Shown: positions 1-8,669, counted from the stretch's first letter. The stretch: DNA of 12,491 nt from Candidatus Omnitrophota bacterium (GCA_029558215.1 JAKQFZ010000138.1:1-12491), one strand, 5' to 3'. The notes: a model not told the origin generated them from the letters alone. Made by a program: numbers and translations.

Positions 1-2
1 TC

Positions 3-3000
3 TACAGCCTGATCAATGAAGGGGGAGTTGAAGAGCGTCCAGCTCTTGCCCATGCGGAAATACAGAAGACGTCTGAGAATGCCCTCTGCGTGACACACTT
101 TGCTGGCTCAAATGCACTTGGCCTGCTCATCAACGCCGTGCTTGAAGGCGATGCGGAAGATATGGCTGACCAGATGAATCTTCGCGGTGACCGCTACATT
201 CCCCCTGCCGGTGAAGGCTATGGTGGATACTGCGTTCCCAAGGACGGTCTGTTTCTTGCGTTTGTGCTTTCGTTGTCAAACGAAGTGAAACTCCGCCAGA
301 TGGGCATTCCGGAGCATCTGCATCAGGGGATCAAGGTTTTGGCCAAGAAGGCCATTCTGAAGAGGCAGGATTTCGGAACAGATTTCGAATGGCAGGACTG
401 GGCAGCGCGTGAGTTGCTGCAACAGAACCACCTCAAAGAATATTTCGATCTCAGGGAAGACGGGTTGCTGGTTTTCAACATCACCAAGATCGCCACAACC
501 ATACAGCACTTGGGTGAGCCGTGGTCTGAAGTGGCTTCTGGATCATCGCTTCTCTCGAATCTGGCGGCGCGATGGAGTGTGGAGCACATGATCATCAACG
601 CTGAGCAGGTCAACCGGTTCATGACCTTCTACAAGGCGTGGTTGATCTACGAGGCGTTGGCCGAAGCGCGGCGCTTCAATCCCAATGCTCCTGCGGACAA
701 CCAGGCACGCATTGCTCTGACTGCTGAATACAAGCCTGTTCAGGATGTCCGGTTTTCGACTGGACTGCGTCTCTTCGAGATGTTTGCCAACACCTACGAA
801 CACCTCATGCACGCCTTGGATGAAGAGGGGCAGAATCTTGCCCATCTCATGCTCAAAGGTTTCGATCCGGACACAGAGCATCCTATTGGACGGCGTGCTG
901 TTCAGGAAGTGGTTCAGAAACTCGGAGTCGCTTCCAAAGAGCCGGCAAGCATTCAGAGACTCATTGAATCGTTCCCGAAGCATGACAGCCCTGCGGATAT
1001 TGTGGTGACCTCGGTGACGCTGTCTTCGACCAAAGACATGCTCTTCTACACAAGTGACACACGGTTGGATCAGGTTGCCGATCGCGTGAAGGTGAAGCTG
1101 GGGGACTTCGGTCTCAGCGAAGAGCAGATCACGGCCAACTGTCAGGCCTTTGGCGGCAACCTCAGGGCGTGGGCAGGACTTCGACAAATCCCCGCGGAAC
1201 AACTGGAGCGCATTGTATCGGATATCGGCGGCGAGATTCACGCGCTGGTGTTGAAACTCCGTGGTCCGGGTCGAAACTATGAAAAGGATATTCAGGGTAT
1301 AGACGTTCTCAACACAGGCATTCCGTTTCCAGAACTCCTGCAGCTGTTGGACAACCCCCCGAAACTGGTTCGTCTGATGCTGATGGGAAATCCCAACAGC
1401 GCTCTGGGAATCGCGGATGGAACTGCCGGACGCAACAGGCGTTCGCTGACCTACCGCGACGTACAGAACTTCCTTGCGGCCTGTGAGAAAGAAGGCAGGC
1501 GTGGTATCTACAAGGCAGTTGGCTTGGGCTCCAACAATGTTGAGAGACTGCGCGCCGACATGCACGAGAAACGCGACAGGGCGTTGAGACTCTGCACCGC
1601 ACTTGAGGCCGTGGTACAGGCACAAGGTTCGCGTGAAACGACAGAGGCCATTGAGAAGGCTCAAGCGCTCTACACCGATATCATAGACAGAATTCTGCTC
1701 GCTGATGAGCCAGGCAAAGCCATTCGAGAAGAGGAGCGTCTGAAGCGCTACAAGAAGTGGAAGCCTGGTGATACCTGCATCAGTGAGGCCTTGGCGCGCA
1801 TTCGAACAGGTCTTCCGCTCCAGGAACTGGATATTGCCACGTGGCTCGGTGGACTGGGGGGTATGTTTGTTGTCATGGGTGAACCCCAGAAGCAGATTGA
1901 TGAGCGCTTTGAACTGATTGGGAAGGCAGTGAGTCTTGTCGGGCAATGGGCAAAGGCCAACAAGGTTGCCTCCACGTTCACCGGTCATCGGGCGACCAAG
2001 GCGGACATTGCCGATGCCGTTAAACATCTCGTTCGTCCGAAGTTTGTCCCCGAAGTGCAGCAATTCGCGCAGGAGATGCTTGTTGAGTCTTCGAGTATAG
2101 CGGTCGAAGTGGCTGCCATCGAAGCATTGGAGCGCCGTCAGGCACTTCGCGCACGAGCCGCGCGGGCACAGGCCTTCGGCCAGCGAGAGGAAGGCTTCCT
2201 GAGCGTCTATGATGCACAGCAGAAGGCATCCTCTGAGGAGTATGCGCGCAGTGCCAAGGACGAGATGGCATCCATCCTGAGTCTATGCAAGGCGCAGATG
2301 AGCCTCGACGGGCAGGTGGACGAATCTGTGTCCGAGCAATGCCACCGTGCCTTTGGAAGGTTCCTTGCCTACACGCGCAACTACCTGGTTGCTCTGGGAC
2401 GCAGGGCGTACGCTGGCGGATCTGATGAAGATCTCGCACGGCAGGCGGAGCTGGAAGCCCATGCAGCAAAGTGTTTCTCCGGTCGGGAGATCATCATGGA
2501 AGACTGGAAGCTTCTGGCCGGTGGCTATGAGAACCTCGGCGACATTGCACGCCTGGCGGAGAAGGTTAAGGACAACAAGGACTTTCTGATGGAAGTGGCT
2601 CAAGGCGTCGAGTTCTTCTATGTGACGTTGGCGCTCGCTCAGACGTTGGAGTTCGCGCTTCAGTCCGAACAGGAAGTGGACGTTCGACTCTTCTGGAAAC
2701 GCGCGATGGACTTCTTCGCCGAGACCATCAACGATCATTTCTATCCCTACACTCCTTGGGCGTTTTCCAGAGGAACGGGATTTGCCGAATATGAAGGTGA
2801 GGAACTGTACGGTTTGGCCAACGAGCACCACGCCTGGCTGTATGAGTACCTCTACACTCTGCTCACCTCCAGGACGGATTACGCCGCTCTTGAATCGGTC
2901 GAACAAGATGCCTTGATCGGCAACTTCACCGGTCAGAATATGGTGGTTCCCATTGGTGGTGATGCCGCCGAGACTCGGGAACGACGCTGGAGAGCCTACA

Positions 3001-4679
3001 ACCAGTTGCGTGAAGTGGTGTTCCTGCGCGGTGACGGGTTCCAAGCACCTGTTGTGTTCCCTGAGTTTGACCCCGATATCATTGAAGCGCAGCGCCGCGT
3101 GAATCTCGTGTTCCTTTATCCGGTGGGTCGAACTCATATCTCCCGTGCCTTCCGTGAAGGCCCCACACTCAACAAGCAGTTGAGAGATCAGGGCGAGCCT
3201 GGACTCAACCTGATTGTCACCCGACATGGGGAACTGACTGCGTTGCCCGTAGCGACTCGGGAATGCCTGATGGTTTCTGACGGTCATCTGTACATTTCAG
3301 AGCAGGAGTACATCCAAGCCCTGATCAGACACAAGGGGATGACTCCCGAGCAGGCGCGCGATGAAGCGGACAAACAGAGACAGGAAGGCCGACTGACCGA
3401 CAAGGGCATCCGTGCTGCGGTTCGATTCACGCAGAGCGGCCAGCGGAAGCCCATCGTTGCCGCAGCAGTATTTCCGTTCCACGGACATCCAATGTACGAA
3501 GACGGCCAACTGGAATCCGCGGGACTTCCCGCTACGGTTCAGAGTGTCATCTTCACCGACATCACCTATGACAAGTCACTCTATCCAGACATCTACGATC
3601 AGAAGTCCGGTGTTCGGCTGCCTGAGGAAATTGACTGGAAGCGTGAGTATGGCAAGGGTAAGGATGAGAAGTCCATCATGCGAGCCATTCAGGACGGTGT
3701 CAAAGGCACATCCTATCCTGGCATCAGTGCATTTTCAAAGAAGTGTCCCATCCTTCTTATCAAGGGCGCAGCCGAGTCGGGTGCCAGAAATCTGAAAGTG
3801 TTCGACCTGACTGGATCACGAGCGGAAGACGTTCAGGCTGCCGTTCAGTTTGTCTACGATGTTGGTAAGAAACAGAACGTTGTCATCCAGGAAGCCGTGT
3901 TGACCTCTCCTGAGTTTTGGGCAAGTCCGGAACTTCTGGATCAGTTTGTCGAACGGCAGATTCTTGAATGGAATCGTCCGGTGAATCGGGACAAGTATCC
4001 CCGTTCCCAGGTTTACGGTTCTCTGCGCGTTGTTGCTTCCTCTTCTGGACCCGACTGCCCCTATGATACCGCATTTCTGATTGGCCTGATCAGTCTTCAG
4101 GTTGCCACGAACGTCGGACGTGGTGGAACCCTGGAACCCTTGATGGAGCGCTACATTCAGGAAGAGCATCGGGAGGCAATTCTTGAAGGCTTGAAGGGCG
4201 AAGTGCCCAAGGTCATGAATGCTCTGGCACGCTATGCTGCAACCTATAAAGGGGAATTCGAGAAACAACATGGCCGACCTGTTCTCTCGGATCTTCGAGG
4301 TGTTCCGTACAGCTGGCCTGCGTACATGATGTTGGATTATCTTGTCGCACCGGTATTCGTAAGACCTGGCAAACTTGTGGATGTCGAGACCCGATACGAC
4401 GACAGAGGACGACGCATCGGTTCGAAAGTCATCCTTGAAGACGCCGAAGGCCGCTTCGAGGGCAAGATCAAGGACTGGCAGTTCATCCATCTGGAGCCGA
4501 ATATCGGAATTGGTCTCTGGGATCGCTACAACCTCAGGGAAGAGGAGATGGAGCGACGCATGAGCGATGCCGAGAACCGACCGTTCAACTGGTCAAACGT
4601 GGGCAAGAGCGATCGAGTCGTACTTCGGAACTTCGCTATCGCCGGTCGTCAATACCTCGAAGCGAACATGAAGCGTTAG
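3..4679 (+). CDS. Giant protein of unknown function with C-terminal ATP-grasp-like region (5' end outside window)
   Basis: Partial gene. The frame is open from the first complete codon (position 3). The GTG at 90 has no ribosome binding site before it, so the true start probably lies upstream of the window. At least 1,558 residues are visible; numbering below counts from codon 90. I do not recognise the family. Visible features: an N-terminal GEGYGGYCVPKDG segment (41-53), long mostly helical stretches, and an Arg/Ala-rich helix near 678-700. The C-terminal quarter resembles an ATP-grasp fold: LLIKGAAESG with Lys1225, VVIQEAV with Glu1268, SLRVVAS with Arg1313, and NVGRGG (Asn1341-Gly1346). 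In that fold these positions bind ATP, its phosphates and Mg. No signal peptide or membrane segments are seen, so it is probably cytoplasmic. A ligase or phosphotransferase role is inference; the substrate is unknown. A strong hairpin follows the stop codon. Confidence 0.9.
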   Translation, partial: YSLINEGGVEERPALAHAEIQKTSENALCVTHFAGSNALGLLINAVLEGDAEDMADQMNLRGDRYIPPAGEGYGGYCVPKDGLFLAFVLSLSNEVKLRQMGIPEHLHQGIKVLAKKAILKRQDFGTDFEWQDWAARELLQQNHLKEYFDLREDGLLVFNITKIATTIQHLGEPWSEVASGSSLLSNLAARWSVEHMIINAEQVNRFMTFYKAWLIYEALAEARRFNPNAPADNQARIALTAEYKPVQDVRFSTGLRLFEMFANTYEHLMHALDEEGQNLAHLMLKGFDPDTEHPIGRRAVQEVVQKLGVASKEPASIQRLIESFPKHDSPADIVVTSVTLSSTKDMLFYTSDTRLDQVADRVKVKLGDFGLSEEQITANCQAFGGNLRAWAGLRQIPAEQLERIVSDIGGEIHALVLKLRGPGRNYEKDIQGIDVLNTGIPFPELLQLLDNPPKLVRLMLMGNPNSALGIADGTAGRNRRSLTYRDVQNFLAACEKEGRRGIYKAVGLGSNNVERLRADMHEKRDRALRLCTALEAVVQAQGSRETTEAIEKAQALYTDIIDRILLADEPGKAIREEERLKRYKKWKPGDTCISEALARIRTGLPLQELDIATWLGGLGGMFVVMGEPQKQIDERFELIGKAVSLVGQWAKANKVASTFTGHRATKADIADAVKHLVRPKFVPEVQQFAQEMLVESSSIAVEVAAIEALERRQALRARAARAQAFGQREEGFLSVYDAQQKASSEEYARSAKDEMASILSLCKAQMSLDGQVDESVSEQCHRAFGRFLAYTRNYLVALGRRAYAGGSDEDLARQAELEAHAAKCFSGREIIMEDWKLLAGGYENLGDIARLAEKVKDNKDFLMEVAQGVEFFYVTLALAQTLEFALQSEQEVDVRLFWKRAMDFFAETINDHFYPYTPWAFSRGTGFAEYEGEELYGLANEHHAWLYEYLYTLLTSRTDYAALESVEQDALIGNFTGQNMVVPIGGDAAETRERRWRAYNQLREVVFLRGDGFQAPVVFPEFDPDIIEAQRRVNLVFLYPVGRTHISRAFREGPTLNKQLRDQGEPGLNLIVTRHGELTALPVATRECLMVSDGHLYISEQEYIQALIRHKGMTPEQARDEADKQRQEGRLTDKGIRAAVRFTQSGQRKPIVAAAVFPFHGHPMYEDGQLESAGLPATVQSVIFTDITYDKSLYPDIYDQKSGVRLPEEIDWKREYGKGKDEKSIMRAIQDGVKGTSYPGISAFSKKCPILLIKGAAESGARNLKVFDLTGSRAEDVQAAVQFVYDVGKKQNVVIQEAVLTSPEFWASPELLDQFVERQILEWNRPVNRDKYPRSQVYGSLRVVASSSGPDCPYDTAFLIGLISLQVATNVGRGGTLEPLMERYIQEEHREAILEGLKGEVPKVMNALARYAATYKGEFEKQHGRPVLSDLRGVPYSWPAYMMLDYLVAPVFVRPGKLVDVETRYDDRGRRIGSKVILEDAEGRFEGKIKDWQFIHLEPNIGIGLWDRYNLREEEMERRMSDAENRPFNWSNVGKSDRVVLRNFAIAGRQYLEANMKR

Positions 4680-4698
4680 TCACACTGACATCAAATCA

Positions 4699-4732
4699 AA
4701 CGGGGCGCTCCCTCTATGGGGAGCGCCCCGTT
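4699..4732. terminator. Intrinsic, probably bidirectional terminator
   Basis: A 14-bp perfect stem: AACGGGGCGCTCCC at 4699-4712 pairs with 4719-4732 across a 6-nt loop at 4713-4718. On the + strand it is followed by a T-rich tract (4731-4746), 19 nt after the stop of the giant gene. On the - strand the continuation, starting TTTGATTTGATG, is also moderately T-rich. The hairpin lies between two convergent stop codons (4679 and 4758), so it probably ends both transcripts. Confidence 0.9.
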
Positions 4733-4757
4733 GTTATTGTTTCCTTGTGTTCCTCTT

Positions 4758-6563
4758 CTATTTGGGTGGGCAGGAACAATCCAGCTCAGAGATGCAGCCA
4801 ACCTTGCCTTCCAGATACTCCTTGAGTCTTCTGCCGAGCTCGCGATAGCGCGCTTGAATCATCCCAAACCGTGCTTGAATGGTCTCCAGCCCCTCGGGCT
4901 TGTTGTGGGACAGCCACATGTCTCTGAAGGATCCCTCAAGTTGCTCGAAGGTCGCAATCAATTTGGGAACTGTTCGAAGCATCTTGCGAAGCACGGTCTT
5001 GTCCTTCTTTCGATAGGACGAAAGAAGTTGTGCCGCAAACGTCAAGCGATCGGCCATTGCCCGAATCAGTCGAGAGGCATACAACAAGTCGCCCGTTGCG
5101 CGGTCGTTGGCGTGTTTCTGGATCTTCTTTGCCAATGTCTCGAAACCCGAAGCAATCTTGGCCATCCGACGGGGATCGTTCTGACAGAACGTTCTGAAGT
5201 GAGTTTCAAAAATCGGATCGTCCCAGAGATCGGGATGGAAGCCTTCGATGGCTCCATGAATCTCGCCCGCAAGGATATGCGCGGCATAACTCCCACCGCA
5301 GACCGCCCCAAAGCGCTTTTCCAGCACTGCTGCATCGGGAGTTTTTTTACCATAGGACTTGTCTGCACACCAGACCATCCCTGCGAATGCCGAATCGTGG
5401 TCACAATACGCGCCATTGTCTCCCCACTGAGTGAAGAAGACCTCGTTCAATTTCGCCTCATAGCAGGCATCAATGCATGCTCCGGCATTGGCCTCGGTGA
5501 TTCGGTGATCGTACCAGTATCGGCTCCACGTCCAAATGCCCGAACCCATCAACGGTTCCTTGCCCATCTTTCGATGGCGGGCAATCCAGTCCAGGTAAAA
5601 GGCAACATTGTTGTGGTAGTAATCCCAGTAAACCAACTCCACGTCTTTGGGAATCTTGTTGACCACACGAGGCGGGATGACGGAATTCAGATCATAGTAT
5701 GATCCCGATGGAGCCCCCAGTCGGAAATACATGTCTGACCAGATCATCGGCTTTCTCTCGTACCTGTGGCAAATCTCAACCACTTTGCCGAGGTGCTCAT
5801 TGAACAATTCAAAGCCGTGGCGATACTTGTTCAGATCGAGGTATCGGCCTCTCCCGAGATTGTGCGTTTCGTCCATACCGATATGAATGCGCTTGGTGCG
5901 ACAGCAGTCTGTCCAGTGACGGATCATCTTCTCGATCAGGTCATAGGTTTTCTGCTCGCCCACGAGCATAACAGAAGGCGTGTCGCGAACCACACCATAG
6001 GCACGATGCCGAAGAATCCTCTCCAGATGTCCCAGCGTTTGAATGCAGGGAATCGTCTCGATATTCAGTTTTGCAGCGTAGGCATCTACGGCTTTGATCT
6101 CAGCCTTTGTATAAGCGCCGCGTTGGTAGCCAAAGTAGGGCTCCTCTGGCAACTCGTAGGTATCCTCGGTGTAGAGCATGAGCATGTTGTAGCCCAGCAG
6201 CGCCAGACGCCTCATCCAAATCTTGAGATGATCCACGGTCATGACGGCGTTTCGGGAACAGTCAATCATGACGCCAAGCATTCCAAAGGGTGTGGATTCA
6301 CTGTAGATCTGTCCCTTCTTAACAAGACCACCGAGAAGCGCTCCGACTGCGCGAGCTGCCTGACACGGCTTGTTGTAGCGGACAAGGGCAGTTTGTCCAC
6401 TCATCTCGACACAACACTGCCCTGGATCAGCAATCCTCTCAAAGGCAACATTAACGCCCTGAGCACCTTCCTGCGTAATCGGGTACTCCTCGCCGAGTGT
6501 CTTCAGCATGGTTCTCAACTCGGCAGGCGTTGTCTTCGGATCCCAGCACAATTGAACTCTCAT
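4758..6563 (-). CDS. Glycoside hydrolase family 20 beta-N-acetylhexosaminidase, cytoplasmic type
   Basis: About 601 residues, predicted to release terminal GlcNAc or GalNAc from beta-linked glycans by the GH20 substrate-assisted mechanism. After a short N-terminal domain (about 1-95) the TIM barrel opens with GVMIDCSRNAV, then LYTEDTYELPEEPYFGYQRG and IPCIQTLGHLERIL. The catalytic pair is in RIHIGMDETHNLG: Asp231 positions the acetamido group and Glu232 is the general acid. The C-terminus is a helical region with WLSHNKPEGLE, as in the GH20 branch typified by pneumococcal GH20C, ending in a Cys-containing tail. No signal peptide, so it probably acts on imported or recycled oligosaccharides such as chitobiose. 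Start: ATG at 6563 is preceded by AGGAG with a 7-nt spacer; the TTG at 6569 is too close to that site. It follows the glycosyltransferase after 160 nt, so it may be transcribed separately. Confidence 0.93.
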   Translation of the reverse strand: MRVQLCWDPKTTPAELRTMLKTLGEEYPITQEGAQGVNVAFERIADPGQCCVEMSGQTALVRYNKPCQAARAVGALLGGLVKKGQIYSESTPFGMLGVMIDCSRNAVMTVDHLKIWMRRLALLGYNMLMLYTEDTYELPEEPYFGYQRGAYTKAEIKAVDAYAAKLNIETIPCIQTLGHLERILRHRAYGVVRDTPSVMLVGEQKTYDLIEKMIRHWTDCCRTKRIHIGMDETHNLGRGRYLDLNKYRHGFELFNEHLGKVVEICHRYERKPMIWSDMYFRLGAPSGSYYDLNSVIPPRVVNKIPKDVELVYWDYYHNNVAFYLDWIARHRKMGKEPLMGSGIWTWSRYWYDHRITEANAGACIDACYEAKLNEVFFTQWGDNGAYCDHDSAFAGMVWCADKSYGKKTPDAAVLEKRFGAVCGGSYAAHILAGEIHGAIEGFHPDLWDDPIFETHFRTFCQNDPRRMAKIASGFETLAKKIQKHANDRATGDLLYASRLIRAMADRLTFAAQLLSSYRKKDKTVLRKMLRTVPKLIATFEQLEGSFRDMWLSHNKPEGLETIQARFGMIQARYRELGRRLKEYLEGKVGCISELDCSCPPK

Positions 6564-6596
6564 CAACAATCTCCTGACATACCAGAATCACATCCA

Positions 6597-6610
6597 CCGT
6601 TACTTAACGG
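6597..6610. promoter_or_regulatory. Perfect inverted repeat upstream of GH20 (putative operator)
   Basis: CCGTTA-CT-TAACGG, 6-bp arms with a 2-nt spacer, centred about 40 nt upstream of the GH20 ATG. If the weak promoter at 6624-6652 is real, the palindrome lies just downstream of the start point, a usual position for a repressor site. Only one copy is seen and no cognate regulator gene is adjacent. Confidence 0.4.
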
Positions 6611-6623
6611 CTCACCTTTTGGA

Positions 6624-6652
6624 ACCGTACTAAATCCTTTGGCTCAAGGCAA
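6624..6652 (-). promoter_or_regulatory. Weak sigma-70-like promoter for GH20
   Basis: On the - strand, TTGCCT (6647-6652), a 17-nt spacer and TACGGT (6624-6629). The match to consensus is modest, but it lies in the 160-nt gap between the glycosyltransferase stop and GH20, in the right direction, and the spacing is ideal. The 5' leader would be about 50 nt. Confidence 0.3.
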
Positions 6653-6723
6653 CCCCAAAGCATTTGAGAGTTGCAAGTTGCCCATGGCAGGCTGACTTTC
6701 CGCGAGAGATGGAATCGGATGCG

Positions 6724-7857
6724 CTAAGCGGAGTCCATGGCATGCGAGCAAAGTTGCGACAGGAGTTCGGGATATCCCTTTTGTTCGAGAATCCTGTAGT
6801 CGTCGTTTTCGTAAGCCCAGACTCGCATTGAGTCACAGAACAGCGGGAAGATGCGGTCGTCGCTTACTCGACGTCTGTCCTGGATGGATGTACGCTTGCG
6901 CAGAAGGACTGGATAGTGGCATGCCACGTCATCCAGCGCTGCATGAATTGCCTCACCCTTGTGCTTGAATCTACCTCGTCGTGTCACGAGGCGGGTTATC
7001 TTCTCATGAAGGGGCACTTTGTTCGCTACATCCGTGAAGACCATCGCCCGACGCTCCGCCAAGAGTAAGGCGACCGGCAACACATTTTCCAGTACGGAAG
7101 GCTGATAGTTCTTGATGAGGGTGAAAAGGGCATTGCGTTCAAGAATCCTGACCCGATTCATCACATCCATACGAGACACCGAAGCGTGTGCCCGATGAAA
7201 GACGCGAGCCAACGGACTGAGTACAACTCGGTAGCCCATCAGGTTCAGTCTCCATCCGAAATCCACGTCCTCATAGAGCAACCGGTAATCCTCATCAAAG
7301 GCTCCCGCCTCAAGAAACAAACTTCTGCGAACAGCCATAGCGCCACCACAGGCGAACAGCAGCGGCTTTGCTTCCGGTGTTGTTGTTTCCAGACTTCCCC
7401 CATGCTCAAAGCCTTGTCCCAGAAAGTTAATCCCGCCGCCGACAAACTGATAGTTTCTTCCTTCCCAATCCAAGATTGTGGATGCCACGCAGTCTGCCTG
7501 TCCGGTGCAGAGCGGGTTTACGAGTTTCTCAAGCCAGTCGGACTGCACCTTCATATCATTGTTGAGAAAAGCAACCACCTCTGTCTGGGCTTCTTGCACG
7601 GCACGGTTGATCGCTGGCGCAAAAAAGAGATTCTCCTCGCTACGCAGAATGACCACGTCGGGATACTTGCTGCGCAGGAAATCAGATGTCCCATCTGAAG
7701 AACCGTTGTCAAAGACCACAGTCTGAAGCAGATCGCGCGGGTAATCCAAATGAGCCAGAGTTGGGAGACATTCCTCAAGAAGATGCCTGCCGTTGAAGGT
7801 TGGGATCAGAATGGAGACGCTTGGCAGGTTGGCTGAAGTTGGTGAGTTGTTCTGCAT
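6724..7857 (-). CDS. Family 2 glycosyltransferase (WbbL/rhamnosyltransferase-like)
   Basis: About 377 residues; a GT-A fold, metal-dependent inverting glycosyltransferase that probably adds a sugar to a surface polysaccharide or glycolipid. VSILIPTFNGRHLLEECLPTL (14-34) opens the nucleotide-sugar domain, followed by VVFDNGSSDGT (47-57). The metal-binding DXD-type motif is LNNDMKV (98-104; NND 99-101). The acceptor-side signature is LLYEDVDFGWRL (193-204) with Glu196-Asp197, and VFHRAHAS follows. The C-terminal ~100 residues are family-variable. Start: ATG at 7857 is preceded by AAGGGA; the longer frame beginning with TTG at 7887 would overlap the dtd coding end and has no comparable site. It lies 13 nt after dtd, so the two are probably co-transcribed. 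Donor and acceptor cannot be told from sequence. Confidence 0.92.
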   Translation of the reverse strand: MQNNSPTSANLPSVSILIPTFNGRHLLEECLPTLAHLDYPRDLLQTVVFDNGSSDGTSDFLRSKYPDVVILRSEENLFFAPAINRAVQEAQTEVVAFLNNDMKVQSDWLEKLVNPLCTGQADCVASTILDWEGRNYQFVGGGINFLGQGFEHGGSLETTTPEAKPLLFACGGAMAVRRSLFLEAGAFDEDYRLLYEDVDFGWRLNLMGYRVVLSPLARVFHRAHASVSRMDVMNRVRILERNALFTLIKNYQPSVLENVLPVALLLAERRAMVFTDVANKVPLHEKITRLVTRRGRFKHKGEAIHAALDDVACHYPVLLRKRTSIQDRRRVSDDRIFPLFCDSMRVWAYENDDYRILEQKGYPELLSQLCSHAMDSA

Positions 7858-7870
7858 TGCATATCCCTTC

Positions 7871-8308
7871 TCAGCGCTCCAGGACAAAAGTTACGGGCCC
7901 GTCGTTGTCAATATGAACAAGCATCATCGCTCCAAACACGCCCTGCTCAACACGAAACCCCAGCTGCTTGCATCGGGTAACGAAATACTCATAGAGTAGT
8001 ATTGCCTTATCTGGCAAAGCGGAATCGGTGAAACTTGGGCGTCTTCCCTTGATGCAATCGCCGTAGAGCGTGAACTGCGATATGACCAGCAGAGAACCCT
8101 CCGTTTCACCGAGCGAGCGGTTCATCTTGCCATCAGCGTCATTGAAGATTCTCAGGCTTGTTATCTTCTCAGCCATCCAGTCGGCAGTTGATTCTGTGTC
8201 CTCATGCCCTACAGCGAGAAGCACAACCAAACCGGCTCCGATAGCGCCGACGGTCTTCTCATCCACTTCGACAGATGCCTGACTCACTCTCTGTATGACA
8301 ACGCGCAT
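7871..8308 (-). CDS. dtd: D-aminoacyl-tRNA deacylase
   Basis: 145 residues, the normal full length for DTD. The enzyme is a cytoplasmic homodimer that hydrolyses D-amino acids (and mischarged glycine) from tRNA, a chiral proofreading step. MRVVIQRVSQASVEV at the N-terminus, SQFTLYGD (77-84) and KGRRPSF (88-94) are family hallmarks. The C-terminal NDGPVTF contains the Gly137-Pro138 pair that, in the cross-subunit Gly-cisPro motif, excludes L-amino acids. The start at ATG 8308 is fixed by family alignment; the same frame runs further upstream but is not DTD-like there. The gene follows the DUF1844 gene by 34 nt and precedes the glycosyltransferase by 13 nt. Confidence 0.97.
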   Translation of the reverse strand: MRVVIQRVSQASVEVDEKTVGAIGAGLVVLLAVGHEDTESTADWMAEKITSLRIFNDADGKMNRSLGETEGSLLVISQFTLYGDCIKGRRPSFTDSALPDKAILLYEYFVTRCKQLGFRVEQGVFGAMMLVHIDNDGPVTFVLER

Positions 8309-8342
8309 ATTGTTGCTGAGGACGTTCCCCAATGCACAGGAA

Positions 8343-8669
8343 CTATTCTTTTTCCTCGGACTTGTGTTGGGTTTTCTCGGCTTCCTGCACCACTTCGACA
8401 AAACGCAGTTGCAGATTGTGCAGTGCGCTGTCAAGCATCTTTGCTTCCTCTTGGGTGAGATTTCCCTTGGTCTTGTCTCGAAGCATGTGGATGGCCTCGA
8501 TCGTCGTCTGAGCTCCCACCAGATCAACACGTGACTTCTTGGTGAAGGGGTTGGGAATCATTCCCAACTGCATCATGGTCTGGGTGCTGAGAAGCATCAA
8601 GAACTCTGCAAAACTGACCTTGCGCGGGCCGTGGATTTCCGAAGATGTATTGTTGTTCTCCTCTACCAT
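8343..8669 (-). CDS. DUF1844 domain protein
   Basis: 108 residues with the short DUF1844 domain, whose biochemical role is unknown. The visible signature is SFAEFLMLLSTQTMMQLG (19-36), then a Pro-containing turn, VDLVGAQTTIEAIHML (48-63) and DKTKGNLTQEE (65-75), followed by a helix and a charged Lys/Glu tail. It is predicted to be soluble and all-helical. Start: ATG at 8669 is preceded by GGAGGT with a 5-nt spacer. It is the first gene of the - strand cluster and lies directly under the promoter at 8729-8758. DUF1844 proteins occur mostly in deeply branching and Gram-negative phyla, which agrees with the organism guess. Confidence 0.92.
   Translation of the reverse strand: MVEENNNTSSEIHGPRKVSFAEFLMLLSTQTMMQLGMIPNPFTKKSRVDLVGAQTTIEAIHMLRDKTKGNLTQEEAKMLDSALHNLQLRFVEVVQEAEKTQHKSEEKE

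Noticed and set aside
90..92. GTG at 90 as the true start of the giant gene
   Set aside because: No ribosome binding site precedes it and the frame stays open for 29 more codons to the window edge, so the gene very probably begins upstream.
543..2063. 506-codon open frame on the - strand inside the giant gene
   Set aside because: It lies wholly antisense to a gene with steady protein-like composition, its translation has no recognisable domain and is rich in Arg, His and Ser as expected of a shadow frame, and no promoter or ribosome binding site supports it.
2283..3287. 334-codon - strand frame inside the giant gene
   Set aside because: Antisense shadow with no family resemblance and no start signals.
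4716..6695. Two long + strand frames (328 and 309 codons) across the GH20 gene
   Set aside because: Both are antisense to a clear GH20 enzyme with intact motifs; long antisense frames are a by-product of its codon use.
7858..7887. TTG start at 7887 for the glycosyltransferase
   Set aside because: It would overlap the dtd coding end and lacks a ribosome binding site, whereas ATG 7857 has AAGGGA at proper spacing and gives a normal family N-terminus.
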